Notes: generated from the letters alone by a model not told the origin. DNA of 64,000 bases from GCA-002733465 sp965230525 (GCA_965230525.1 OZ246008.1:4588001-4652000); one strand, 5' to 3'; positions 35,149 through 44,127 are shown, counted from the stretch's first letter. Program-made: numbers and translations.

Positions 35149-36870
35149 TTAGTCGACTCCTTTACCAAGCCACATATCATCAATGGCGCCCAGCCGCTTT
35201 TGCATGGGATAAACATGTTCATGCTCTTCCACTTGAATGTTTATAAATACCAAACGGTCTTTTATAGCAAAAGCTTGGGTTAACTCTTGATGTAAGGTTT
35301 GCGGTGCATCAATGTCAATTCCAACATGACCATATGACTCTGCTAGCCGTTTAAAATCTGGCAACGATTGCATATAAGACTGTGAGTGTCGCCCCTGATA
35401 AATCATATCTTGCCATTGCTTCACCATGCCAAGGTTTCCGTTATTGAGTAGCACCACTTTAATGGGAAGCTGATATTGCATACAAGTTGATAGCTCTTGA
35501 ATATTCATTTGGATGGAACCATCACCGGAGATGCAAACTACCTCTGCATTTGGATGCGCCACTTTCACTCCCATCGCGGCTGGTAATCCAAATCCCATGG
35601 TGCCTAATCCCCCAGAATTGATCCATTGCTTGGGTCTTTTGAAAGGATAATAAAGTGCCGCAAACATTTGATGTTGACCGACATCGGCAGTGATAAAGGC
35701 TTCGCCTTGAGTAATTTGATAAATAGACTGAATAACTTGTTGCGGTTTAATTGTGGTTGCATCCGACTCAAACGCAAGGCATTGACGGTCTCGCCACAAA
35801 GCGATTTGTTCCCACCATTGACCATTGAGCGTCGGATCTGGCTGGTATTCGAGCTTGGTTAGCGAATTGAGCAACTGCTGGATAACAATATCCGCAGAAC
35901 CAACGACCGGAATATCTGCATGAATGTTTTTTGATATGGATGTGGGATCAATATCAACGTGAATAATTTTGGCCTGCGGGCAAAATTTGTCGGTATTATT
36001 GGTAACTCGATCATCAAAACGGGCACCGATGGCAATGATTACATCGGCGTGAGCCATGGCTTTATTCGCTTCCAGAGTACCGTGCATGCCTAACATACCG
36101 AGACTCAACGGGTGCTCGCCAGCGATACAGCCCAACCCCATGAGTGTGGTAGTTACTGGCGCGTTTAATCGCTCTGCCAATAACTTTAACCTTGATGATG
36201 CGTTAGCACAAATTACACCACCACCTGCATAGATAATTGGCTGAGCCGCCTGACTAATCACTTTGGCTGCTTTTTCAATTTGTTTAGTATGACCTGTAAG
36301 CGTTGGGTTGTATGACCGCAACTTAATTTGACTTGGCATTCGGTAATCAAATTGCTGATTAGGATTTAAGATATCTTTAGGTAAATCAACCACCACCGGA
36401 CCTGGTCGACCACTCTTAGCTAGGTGGAAAGCTTTCGCAATTAGCTCTGGAATAGTTTGCGCCGAACGGCACGAATAACTGTGCTTCACAATAGGCCGTG
36501 AACAACCCAACATATCAGTTTCTTGAAATGCATCATCGCCGATTAAATGACTGGCAACCTGTCCGGAAAGGATCACCATTGGAATGGAATCCATATAAGC
36601 CGTGGCGATACCCGTAACACAATTAGTAGCCCCTGGACCTGAAGTCACTAAAACGACGCCAACTTTATTGGTAGCCCGACTATAAGCATCAGCCATATGC
36701 GTAGCTGCCTGTTCATGGCGAACTAAAAAGTGTTTGACCGACGACTGTTCAAACAAGGCATCATAGATATCCAACACCGATCCACCTGGATACCCAAACA
36801 AATGCTCAACTTCTAAATCTTTTAATGCGCGCACTACCATTTGCGCACCCGATAGTTTTAAATTTTGCAC
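35149..36870 (-). CDS. ilvI: Acetolactate synthase large (catalytic) subunit
   Basis: About 573 residues from a GTG at 36870 with GGAG seven bases upstream; this start gives the usual N-terminus (KLSGAQMVVRALKDLEVEHLFGYPGG), while the longer open frame reaches into the attenuator and is not coding. ThDP-dependent enzyme: FGYPGG and catalytic Glu in VRHEQAATHMADAY, FAD-associated middle domain, and the ThDP/Mg motif GDGSIQMN...NN-G-N-L-G. Condenses two pyruvate, or pyruvate and 2-ketobutyrate, in valine/leucine/isoleucine synthesis. Expression is controlled by the leader peptide and terminator upstream. Confidence 0.98.
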   Translation of the reverse strand: MQNLKLSGAQMVVRALKDLEVEHLFGYPGGSVLDIYDALFEQSSVKHFLVRHEQAATHMADAYSRATNKVGVVLVTSGPGATNCVTGIATAYMDSIPMVILSGQVASHLIGDDAFQETDMLGCSRPIVKHSYSCRSAQTIPELIAKAFHLAKSGRPGPVVVDLPKDILNPNQQFDYRMPSQIKLRSYNPTLTGHTKQIEKAAKVISQAAQPIIYAGGGVICANASSRLKLLAERLNAPVTTTLMGLGCIAGEHPLSLGMLGMHGTLEANKAMAHADVIIAIGARFDDRVTNNTDKFCPQAKIIHVDIDPTSISKNIHADIPVVGSADIVIQQLLNSLTKLEYQPDPTLNGQWWEQIALWRDRQCLAFESDATTIKPQQVIQSIYQITQGEAFITADVGQHQMFAALYYPFKRPKQWINSGGLGTMGFGLPAAMGVKVAHPNAEVVCISGDGSIQMNIQELSTCMQYQLPIKVVLLNNGNLGMVKQWQDMIYQGRHSQSYMQSLPDFKRLAESYGHVGIDIDAPQTLHQELTQAFAIKDRLVFINIQVEEHEHVYPMQKRLGAIDDMWLGKGVD

Positions 36871-36910
36871 TTGAGACTCCAATGATTTATCTCTCGCTAA
36901 AGTTATTGCA

Positions 36911-36945
36911 AAAAAAAACCCGCTTCTTACGAAACGGGTTTTTTT
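36911..36945 (-). terminator. ilvIH attenuator terminator
   Basis: On the minus strand: AACCCGTTTC-GTAA-GAAGCGGGTT with one G-U, inside A and T runs, ending in nine T. Lies between leader peptide and ilvI. The left arm can instead pair with AAAACGGG at 36979-36972 (end of the leader gene), forming the alternative antiterminator. Confidence 0.92.
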
Positions 36946-36966
36946 GTATTTTATCTGGTCACACAA

Positions 36967-37032
36967 TCAAGCCCGTTTTGAATCAGAATTCACCACGAGG
37001 ACCAGGACTGTTAGTAAAAAAATTGCGTTCAT
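36967..37032 (-). CDS. ilvIH leader peptide
   Basis: 21 codons on the minus strand, ATG at 37032, TGA at 36969-36967: MNAIFLLTVLVLVV then NSDSKRA. Ten of the first fourteen residues are Leu, Val or Ile, including VLVLVV, the expected regulatory codons for attenuation by branched-chain aminoacyl-tRNA. The stop overlaps the segment that forms the antiterminator. No strong ribosome binding site is visible, which is common for such leaders to my eye only. Confidence 0.9.
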   Translation of the reverse strand: MNAIFLLTVLVLVVNSDSKRA

Positions 37033-37059
37033 ATAAGTTTTATTTTTTCATATCTTGAA

Positions 37060-37088
37060 TATCTAGCGGATAGCTTTAGATATCTCAA
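37060..37088 (-). promoter_or_regulatory. Probable sigma-70 promoter of the ilv leader
   Basis: On the minus strand: TTGAGA (37088-37083), 17-base spacer, TAGATA (37065-37060). A start near 37053 leaves about 20 bases before the leader ATG. Confidence 0.6.
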
Positions 37089-37329
37089 TTTTTTGTTTTA
37101 ATCGCGCTCGTAAAAGACTTATTGCGACTCTCATTTTTTTCATTATCGCCATTTTTTTTATAAGTGGTCTAGTAACTTTTTGATCTATGTGGTGAGACAT
37201 TGACTTGGTTGTATTTAAGTAGTCCATTGCTCACTTTGACCAATTGCACACTCAACTTACTCGTGAAAAAAAATGGTATAGACTGCTAATGCTTGATATT
37301 GGGCTAAAGATAACTTACTCTACCGAAAC

Positions 37330-37345
37330 ATTAGAATATTCTAAT
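37330..37345. promoter_or_regulatory. Perfect 16-bp palindrome upstream of the sulfur operon
   Basis: ATTAGAATATTCTAAT, fully symmetric, about 80 bases before the first gene. Size and AT-rich symmetry resemble operators of ArsR-family persulfide sensors (BigR/SqrR), which commonly control persulfide dioxygenase genes; no such regulator gene is in the window, so this is inference. Confidence 0.6.
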
Positions 37346-37426
37346 ATAGATTTTAGGCGCTATTAAATCGCTGTATTAACTTTCTAAAAATACATTTCAA
37401 TGCAACACAATAAAAGAGATAAGCCG

Positions 37427-38293
37427 ATGAGCGCAATCGAGGTAAAAGCATTTTTTGATCCTGAGACTTATACCGTCAGCTACTTGGTCAGTGACCAATC
37501 AACACGCAAAGCCGCTGTCATTGACTCGGTATTAGATTACGATGCGGCATCCGGTCGAACAAGCTTTACTTCTGCCAACAAAATCATTTCCTACATCAAG
37601 CAAAACCATTTAGAACTCGACTGGATACTCGAATCCCATGCGCATGCCGATCATTTATCAGCCGCGCCTTATATAAAACAAAAACTATCCGGGCAAATTG
37701 CGATCGGAGCAGCAATTACAGAAGTACAAAGTGCTTTTGCTAAAATTTACCACCTAGAGCCACAGGTTAAACTTGATGGTAGTCAATTTGACCGATTACT
37801 AATCGAAGGCGATAGCCTGCCGCTTGGTGAAAGCCAAATTCGCGTATTACACACGCCAGGACACACCCCAGCCTGCTTAAGTTATTTAATTGACGATGCT
37901 GCTTTTGTGGGCGACACCTTATTTATGCCAGACTTCGGAACAGCAAGAACTGATTTCCCCGGTGGCGATGCAGCTACTTTATATGACTCCATTCAAAAAA
38001 TCTTTGCTTTGCCAGACACTACTCGTATTTTTACTGGGCATGACTATATGGCGGAAGGTCGAGATGTTTATGCATGGGAATCGACCGTTGCAGAGCAAAA
38101 ACAAAACAATGTTCATATCAATCAATCAGTATCTAAACAGGAGTTTGTCGCCTTTCGTGAAAAGCGAGATGCTGGACTTAATCTTCCCAAACTAATCCTC
38201 CCCGCAGTGCAAGTTAATATCCGAGCAGGCCATTTACCTGAGCCTGAGGACAACGGCATTAGTTATCTAAAAATTCCACTAAATGCGGTTTAA
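37427..38293 (+). CDS. Persulfide dioxygenase-like MBL-fold protein (ETHE1/Blh type)
   Basis: 288 residues from the ATG at 37427, which gives the family N-terminus MSAIEVKAFFDPETYTVSYLV; an ATG at 37400 is less likely. Metallo-beta-lactamase motif SHAHADHLSAAPY (H-x-H-x-D-H), then HTPGHTPACLSYL, GDTLFMPDFGTARTDFPGG and GHDY supply the iron ligands of glutathione-persulfide dioxygenases. It oxidises persulfide sulfur to sulfite. The TauE exporter gene follows at 14 bases, then a DUF442 gene: a sulfide detoxification operon. Confidence 0.92.
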   Translation: MSAIEVKAFFDPETYTVSYLVSDQSTRKAAVIDSVLDYDAASGRTSFTSANKIISYIKQNHLELDWILESHAHADHLSAAPYIKQKLSGQIAIGAAITEVQSAFAKIYHLEPQVKLDGSQFDRLLIEGDSLPLGESQIRVLHTPGHTPACLSYLIDDAAFVGDTLFMPDFGTARTDFPGGDAATLYDSIQKIFALPDTTRIFTGHDYMAEGRDVYAWESTVAEQKQNNVHINQSVSKQEFVAFREKRDAGLNLPKLILPAVQVNIRAGHLPEPEDNGISYLKIPLNAV

Positions 38294-38307
38294 CAGGAGC
38301 CGTTAGT

Positions 38308-39090
38308 TTGAATATTTTTGGTTTGAGTCTATTTGCTCTTTTAGGCGCTTGCGCCATTGGATTGAGTTTGGGCCTGATGGGGTCCGGCGGCTCGATACTA
38401 ACCGTCCCCGTTTTAGTGTATCTGGTGGATCAACCTGAGCGCGTGGCAATCGCTGGCTCACTGTTTATTGTTGGTGCTATCGCCTTGCTTGGCGCACTTC
38501 CTTATATAAAACAAAAACAAGTTGACTGGCCCACGGTTTGGTTATTTGGTCTTCCGGGAATGCTCGGGACTTACTTGGGCGCTTGGGTTGCCTCTTATGT
38601 TTCGGGACTCGCGCAGCTAGCAATCTTTGCAGTTGTCATGCTGCTAGCAAGCTATTTTATGTTGAGGCCGCAAGCAAACTTAGAGCTAGCCAGTGATCAT
38701 CAGCGACATTTACTTAAAATAATTCTTGATGGCTTATTGGTGGGCATTATCACTGGGATTGTTGGTGTTGGCGGCGGCTTCTTAATTGTACCAGCATTGG
38801 TGTTGTTGGCCGGCTTACAGATGCACGCAGCCATTGCAACGAGCCTCGTAATTATCGCTCTAAAGTCATTCAGTGGCTTTATAAAATACCTTGAAGTGTT
38901 GGAGCAAGAAGACCTTCAGTTAGACTGGCAGGTGATCACTGTGATGATCGTGTTAGGTGGCGTGGGCAGTTCGCTGGGTAATCATATTGCCAATAAAGTC
39001 CCGCAAAGCAAACTAAAGAAGCTGTTTGGGTTTTTCTTGATTTTGATGGGAATATACATTCTCGGTCGTTCTTTACCCCAGTTGTTTTAA
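38308..39090 (+). CDS. TauE/SafE-family sulfite exporter
   Basis: 260 residues, eight hydrophobic segments. The two repeats each carry the Gly-rich motif of the family: GLMGSGGSILTVPVLVYL (about 22-39) and GIVGVGGGFLIVPALVLL (about 150-167). TTG start with GGAG eight bases upstream. It should remove sulfite made by the persulfide dioxygenase encoded just before it. Confidence 0.93.
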   Translation: MNIFGLSLFALLGACAIGLSLGLMGSGGSILTVPVLVYLVDQPERVAIAGSLFIVGAIALLGALPYIKQKQVDWPTVWLFGLPGMLGTYLGAWVASYVSGLAQLAIFAVVMLLASYFMLRPQANLELASDHQRHLLKIILDGLLVGIITGIVGVGGGFLIVPALVLLAGLQMHAAIATSLVIIALKSFSGFIKYLEVLEQEDLQLDWQVITVMIVLGGVGSSLGNHIANKVPQSKLKKLFGFFLILMGIYILGRSLPQLF

Positions 39091-39109
39091 CCGCAAGGAA
39101 CTATTTGAA

Positions 39110-39535
39110 ATGAACATCATAGAACTTAATTCAAAGCTCTCGATTTCCGATCAAATTAAGCTTGAGGATGTTGCTCAGCTTGCCAAGCTCGGTGTAAAGC
39201 TAATTATTTGTAATCGTCCGGATAATGAAGAAGCGGATCAAATCAGTTACCGCGAGGTCAAAAAAGCGGCTAGCCAACACGGGATCGATTTTGAATTTAT
39301 ACCGGTAGCTGGTCGAGAAATTCCGCTCGAGACACTTGAGAAATTTGTCGAGTGTACCGAAAGCCGTACCGATAGAATTCATGCTTATTGTCGAACGGGT
39401 ACTCGTTGTTCAATTTTTTGGGGGCTATCCGAGGCACGACATCGCACCCCGAAAGAAGTATTGTCTACCGCAGAATCGAAAGGATTGAACTTATCGCCAG
39501 TAGTTGATCAACTCGAAAAAATTCATGACCTCTAA
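39110..39535 (+). CDS. DUF442 / TIGR01244 sulfur-transferase-like phosphatase-fold protein
   Basis: 141 residues. Dual-specificity-phosphatase fold with HAYCRTGTRCSIFW (about 90-103) as the Cys-containing loop, C-x-x-G-x-R, plus a second Cys in the loop region. In other bacteria this domain is fused to persulfide dioxygenases (Blh), which supports a role in persulfide transfer rather than phosphate chemistry. Third gene of the operon, 19 bases after the exporter. Confidence 0.9.
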   Translation: MNIIELNSKLSISDQIKLEDVAQLAKLGVKLIICNRPDNEEADQISYREVKKAASQHGIDFEFIPVAGREIPLETLEKFVECTESRTDRIHAYCRTGTRCSIFWGLSEARHRTPKEVLSTAESKGLNLSPVVDQLEKIHDL

Positions 39536-39548
39536 GATTAGCCTAGTG

Positions 39549-40493
39549 TTAAAGCACGAGTATTAATTTTTCTGTTGCAAAACGAAATCCGTTACTGATC
39601 ACCTTTTGCTGTGCCGGGCTATTTTCAATCAGCAATGGATTACTATGATTAAAGTGAATAAAGATCACTTTCTGCTTTTCTGTTTTTGGCAACAACTTTA
39701 ATAATTGCATACTTTCTTCGACAAACGGATGAGGCACTTCACTCATATCTCGATTTGGTAATTCGCCATTGGCAAAAAAAGTCGCATCCAATAACGCAAA
39801 GTCAACTTGCTTTACTTGCTCTGCAATATCTAAATTCCACTTTTGCCATTTATCAATATCTGGAATAAAAAGCGCCGTTTTATTGGGGCCGAATATTTTA
39901 AAGCCGACTGTTTCAGAATATTCATCGCGATGCGGTACTAATAAAGGCATCACCGCAAGTTGATTGCTTAATTCCTTTTTTTGATTAGCTTGTAGCAAGT
40001 GCAGTTGAATATTCTTGAGCTTTACTAGTTGCTCCCATGGGCCATTTTGCGATAAAAACTTTGCCATTTTTGGCATCGCATAAACCGGCAAATTCTTGCT
40101 ACCCACGGCTTCACGACCAAAATGCATCAGCCCAGTATAGTGTCCCATATGCGCGTGAGTTAAAAATACCCCTGCTAACGAGTACTCCGTTCTTGGGGCA
40201 AGTTGATGTAAACGAAAGAGTTGTTGTTTAATATCGGGAGTCGCTTCAAAGAGATAGTTAGTTTTGTTAGTACGATCAATAATGCCTAAAGAAGTGGCTA
40301 AACGCCTTTTACTTTTATCGTTCCAAGCTCTCATGCAATGCGGCTGATAGCATTCCATTTGTGGATACCCTGCGTCTTGTGCAATACCTAGAACAACCAA
40401 TTCGACTTTGGCGGCTTGAGTAGGCAAGGTCTTAGCTACGGCCACTTGTACAAGAGCTGTATGCGATAAAATCATCAAATAAATTAATTTCAT
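39549..40493 (-). CDS. Exported PqqB-like MBL-fold hydrolase
   Basis: 314 residues from the ATG at 40493 with GAGGCA seven bases upstream. Signal peptide about 1-20 (ending VAVAK). The domain begins VVLGIAQDAGYPQMECYQPHC, like PqqB, with the metal motif THAHMGHYTGL (about 132-142; the usual Asp of HxHxDH is Met-Gly, so the site is altered), a His in VPHRDEY, an Asp in LLDATFF and a closing His in FIHFNHSNPLL. No pqq genes are near, so a role in PQQ synthesis is unlikely. Convergent with the sulfur operon. Confidence 0.82.
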   Translation of the reverse strand: MKLIYLMILSHTALVQVAVAKTLPTQAAKVELVVLGIAQDAGYPQMECYQPHCMRAWNDKSKRRLATSLGIIDRTNKTNYLFEATPDIKQQLFRLHQLAPRTEYSLAGVFLTHAHMGHYTGLMHFGREAVGSKNLPVYAMPKMAKFLSQNGPWEQLVKLKNIQLHLLQANQKKELSNQLAVMPLLVPHRDEYSETVGFKIFGPNKTALFIPDIDKWQKWNLDIAEQVKQVDFALLDATFFANGELPNRDMSEVPHPFVEESMQLLKLLPKTEKQKVIFIHFNHSNPLLIENSPAQQKVISNGFRFATEKLILVL

Positions 40494-40670
40494 AAATGCC
40501 TCAATTAATTGAACTTGTCCCAATAATATCTATCAACCTACTACAACTTCGACAATAACGATTTTTAACAGTTTTTTATTCTTAGCTTGATTACAATCCG
40601 TGGCAGAAACATAATGCTCGCTTTCAGCCTAAAAACTAATAATGCTCAACTGAGTCCATTGTTTTTTGTC

Positions 40671-40772
40671 GACAGTTGTTTTTTACCGACAGTTGTTTTT
40701 TACCGACAGTTGTTATTAATAGGCAGCTGTTATTAATAGACAGCTGTTATAAACATAAAGCTGTTATTAATA
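40671..40772. repeat. Six tandem 17-bp repeats
   Basis: Units start at 40671, 40688, 40705, 40722, 40739 and 40756. Units 1 and 2 are identical (GACAGTTGTTTTTTACC); units 3-6 follow GRCAGYTGTTATTAATA. They end 43 bases before the cyclophilin gene and so lie in its promoter or leader. Confidence 0.93.
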
Positions 40773-40814
40773 GATAGTAGCATTCAACCCACCATCAAGA
40801 CGAGTTAACGTAGT

Positions 40815-41618
40815 ATGATAAAAACCATTAAACACCTTTTAATCTTTTCTTTGTTTTCAATGATTGCAACCCAGTCGGCACATGCCACGATTGTCATGCT
40901 GTCAACCAATCATGGTGATATTCGAATCAACCTTTATGACCAAACTACCCCGGAAACCGTCGATAATTTTCTTGCCTACGTCAACGCGGGAGACTATTCG
41001 GACGTTATTATGCATCGTGTAGCCAGTAACTTCGTCATTCAAGGCGGCGGGTTTATTTATGACCCAGATGGCGATATTAACGGGATCCCTGTAGTCGAAG
41101 CCAACAATCGTGGTACGGTGATCAATGAGCCTACCTATTCTAATGTTCGAGGCACAATAGCGATGGCGAAAATTGCCGGTGATGCAAACAGTGCGACTAA
41201 TCAGTGGTTTATAAATCTTGCTGACAATAATGCGTTATCTAACCCTAATAATCTCGATCGGCAAAATGGCGGATTTACCGTGTTTGGCGAAGTACTCGCT
41301 GAAGATATGACAACTGTTGACACGATTGCCGCTATTCAACAATATAATTTTGGGGGAGCGTTTACTAATATTCCTCTTGATGGCTATGATGTTGCAAATG
41401 CGCCCACTAATAGTAATTTAGTGATTATTTCCAGTGTGACCGTGATTGACCCTGCCGAAGATACCGCGGCTGATTTAAATCCGAAGCTTAATGTCGGTCC
41501 AATTGTAGAACCTGAAGAGCCCGAAAGCTCAGGCGGCGGGGGCTCTCTTGGTTGGTTTTTATTGCTATTAACATTAACTTCTCGATTGCGCAAAAGCAAA
41601 GCACCGTCTATGCGTTAA
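40815..41618 (+). CDS. Secreted cyclophilin-type peptidyl-prolyl isomerase with GlyGly-CTERM tail
   Basis: 267 residues. Signal peptide about 1-24 (ending SAHA). Cyclophilin domain about 26-215: NHGDIRINLYDQTTPETVDNF, MHRVASNFVIQGGGF, then the TIAMA and ATNQWFINLADN core and a late GFTVFGEV, so the active-site Arg, Phe and Gln are present. The tail (about 230-260) is ESSGGGGSLGWFLLLL plus basic residues, a GlyGly-CTERM signal, so the isomerase is probably exported to the surface, unusual compared with periplasmic PpiA. Confidence 0.94.
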   Translation: MIKTIKHLLIFSLFSMIATQSAHATIVMLSTNHGDIRINLYDQTTPETVDNFLAYVNAGDYSDVIMHRVASNFVIQGGGFIYDPDGDINGIPVVEANNRGTVINEPTYSNVRGTIAMAKIAGDANSATNQWFINLADNNALSNPNNLDRQNGGFTVFGEVLAEDMTTVDTIAAIQQYNFGGAFTNIPLDGYDVANAPTNSNLVIISSVTVIDPAEDTAADLNPKLNVGPIVEPEEPESSGGGGSLGWFLLLLTLTSRLRKSKAPSMR

Positions 41619-41770
41619 GTTAGTCTAATTGCAGTGCTCAGCCTCCCCCTCAGTCTTTGACTTGAGCGCTAAAATACTCAACCACCGCTGGCAATTGCTA
41701 GCGGTTGGTACTCCTTAGGTTTGTTTGTTAGACTGTTCAACTGAATTTTTCACACCCAAGGATCCTAACC

Positions 41771-43939
41771 ATGATAAGACCTCTCGCACTCGCGGCGACT
41801 AGTTTGCTTTTAGTCGCCTGTTCGACTGAATCTGAACAAGCTCCCAAAACTCAGCAAGCTCAGCCTGCGATGGAAAACCAAGTCAGTAAAGTGACTTATC
41901 CAAAGACCAAGAAAGGTGATGTTGTTGATAGCTATTTTGATACCCAAGTTGCCGATCCTTATCGATGGTTAGAAGATGACTTAAGCTTAGAGACCGGCGA
42001 GTGGGTTAAGCAACAGAATGAAGTTACTTTTGGATACCTCGAGAATATTCCTTATCGCGATAAATTAAAGCAACGCCTCGAAACACTTTGGAATTATGAA
42101 AAAGTTAGCGCTCCGTTTAAAGAAGGTGATTACACTTACTTTGCTAAAAATGACGGACTACAAAATCAGTATGTTTATTATCGTCAAAAAGATGGTGGCG
42201 AGGTCGAGGTCTTTCTAGATCCGAATAAATTTAGTGATGATGGCACTACTTCATTAGCACAACTGAGCTTTTCTAAAAACGGAAAAATCGCCGCGTATTC
42301 TATTTCGGAAGGTGGCAGCGATTGGCGAAAAATTATTGTGATTGATACCGAAACCAAGCAACCCATTGAAGAGCCACTCATTGATGTGAAATTTTCAGGC
42401 ATTTCATGGAAAGGTAATGAAGGATTTTACTATTCTAGCTATGACAAGCCGAAAGGCAGTGAGCTATCGGCCAAAACCGATCAACACAAGCTTTACTACC
42501 ACAAACTTGGACAATCACAATCAGAAGATTCGCTGGTCTTTGGTGGCACTGAAGCTGAAAAACATCGTTATATTTTTGGTCGCGTTACTGAAGATGATCG
42601 TTACTTAATTATTTCAGGCGCGAATTCAACATCGGGTAATGATTTGTATTTAAAAGATCTCACTAAGCCTGACTCAAAGTTAGTCACCATTGTGGACCAC
42701 TTCGAATTTGAAACGTCATTACTCGATAATCGTGGTTCAAAACTTTATTTAGTGACTAACAACAACGCGCCCAATCAAAAAGTCGTTACTGTGGATGCTG
42801 CCACGCCAACACCTGAAAATTGGGTGGATTTAATTCCTGAAACTGAACATGTACTTAGTCCTTCAACCGGTGGAGGTTATATTTTTGCAGAGTATATGGC
42901 AGATGCAATTTCAATCGCTTATCAATATGATTATCAAGGTAAGAAGATTCGAGAAATCAAATTACCTGGTGTCGGCACCTTAAGCTCATTAGGTGGCAAA
43001 CAGCAAGAAACACAACTTTATTATTCGTTTACCAATTACAAAACACCAGGAACAATATATTCATTTGACGTTAACACCGGTGAGTCAAAAGTTTATCGCC
43101 AATCAGGTGCAAAATTTAATCCTGATGATTATGTGTCTGAGCAAGTCTTCTATCAATCAAAGGACGGCACCAAAGTCCCAATGATCATTACCCATAAAAA
43201 AGGCATTGAGCTAAATGGGAAAAACCCAACCCTATTGTATGGTTACGGCGGATTCAACGTGAGTCTCACTCCACGATTTAGTATTGCCAATGCGGTTTGG
43301 TTTGAAAATGGTGGTGTCTACGCGGTACCTAACTTACGAGGCGGTGGTGAATATGGCAAAAAATGGCATCTTGCAGGTACTCAACAAAATAAACAAAATG
43401 TATTTGATGACTTTATCGCAGCAGCAGAATATTTAATTGAAAATAAATACACTTCAAGTGATCGTCTTGCGATCCGCGGGGGTTCAAACGGCGGCTTGTT
43501 GGTCGGCGCTGTGATGACACAACGGCCCGATTTAATGAAAGTGGCTTTGCCTGCGGTTGGGGTATTAGACATGCTGCGTTATCACACTTTTACTGCCGGT
43601 GCAGGTTGGGCATACGACTACGGAACGGCTGAGCAAAGTAAGGAAATGTTTGAATACCTCAAAGGTTACTCGCCAGTTCACAATGTAAAAGCGGGAGTTC
43701 AATACCCTGCTACTATGATTACCACGGGCGATCATGATGACCGAGTGGTACCTGCTCATTCATTTAAATTCGCAGCTGAGTTGCAGGCAAAACAAGCTGG
43801 AAATGCTCCGACCTTAATCCGCATTGAAACCAATGCCGGACATGGGGCTGGTACACCGGTATCGAAAACCATTGAGCAGTATGCCGATCTCTTTGCATTT
43901 ACTTTGTTCAATATGGGTTACGAAAGCCTCCCACAATAA
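41771..43939 (+). CDS. Prolyl oligopeptidase (S9A), lipoprotein
   Basis: 722 residues. Signal peptide with lipobox LLLVAC (Cys about 17). N-terminal YPKTKKGDVVDSYFDTQVADPYRWLED is the S9A opening, then a seven-bladed propeller (about 110-460) and the alpha/beta-hydrolase domain. Catalytic triad: S572 in GGSNGG, D656 in GDHDDRVVP, H691 in AGHGAGTP. Cuts after proline in short peptides, here probably in the periplasm. An intrinsic terminator follows. Confidence 0.97.
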   Translation: MIRPLALAATSLLLVACSTESEQAPKTQQAQPAMENQVSKVTYPKTKKGDVVDSYFDTQVADPYRWLEDDLSLETGEWVKQQNEVTFGYLENIPYRDKLKQRLETLWNYEKVSAPFKEGDYTYFAKNDGLQNQYVYYRQKDGGEVEVFLDPNKFSDDGTTSLAQLSFSKNGKIAAYSISEGGSDWRKIIVIDTETKQPIEEPLIDVKFSGISWKGNEGFYYSSYDKPKGSELSAKTDQHKLYYHKLGQSQSEDSLVFGGTEAEKHRYIFGRVTEDDRYLIISGANSTSGNDLYLKDLTKPDSKLVTIVDHFEFETSLLDNRGSKLYLVTNNNAPNQKVVTVDAATPTPENWVDLIPETEHVLSPSTGGGYIFAEYMADAISIAYQYDYQGKKIREIKLPGVGTLSSLGGKQQETQLYYSFTNYKTPGTIYSFDVNTGESKVYRQSGAKFNPDDYVSEQVFYQSKDGTKVPMIITHKKGIELNGKNPTLLYGYGGFNVSLTPRFSIANAVWFENGGVYAVPNLRGGGEYGKKWHLAGTQQNKQNVFDDFIAAAEYLIENKYTSSDRLAIRGGSNGGLLVGAVMTQRPDLMKVALPAVGVLDMLRYHTFTAGAGWAYDYGTAEQSKEMFEYLKGYSPVHNVKAGVQYPATMITTGDHDDRVVPAHSFKFAAELQAKQAGNAPTLIRIETNAGHGAGTPVSKTIEQYADLFAFTLFNMGYESLPQ

Positions 43940-43951
43940 GATAAACCGAAT

Positions 43952-43985
43952 GCCAAAATCACCAATCCGGTGATTTTGGCTTAAT
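43952..43985 (+). terminator. Terminator hairpin after the prolyl oligopeptidase gene
   Basis: Perfect 12-bp stem GCCAAAATCACC / GGTGATTTTGGC (43952-43963, 43969-43980), 5-base loop, followed by TTAATT, so the T run is short. Confidence 0.75.
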
Positions 43986-44127
43986 TCGTTAAGGCATTTC
44001 CCAATTCAAATCTCAGAATAACTAAACCGACCAGCAGAAATAGGCTTTATTCGCTCTATAATGCACGGTAAAATCCGGTCCATTCATGAATATTTATTTT
44101 AGTCCGGCAATTTAAGGAAACCTATCC

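Noticed and set aside
36871..36966. N-terminal extension of ilvI up to 36966
   Set aside because: It would translate the attenuator terminator itself and directly abuts the leader stop; the GTG at 36870 has a proper ribosome binding site and gives the family N-terminus.
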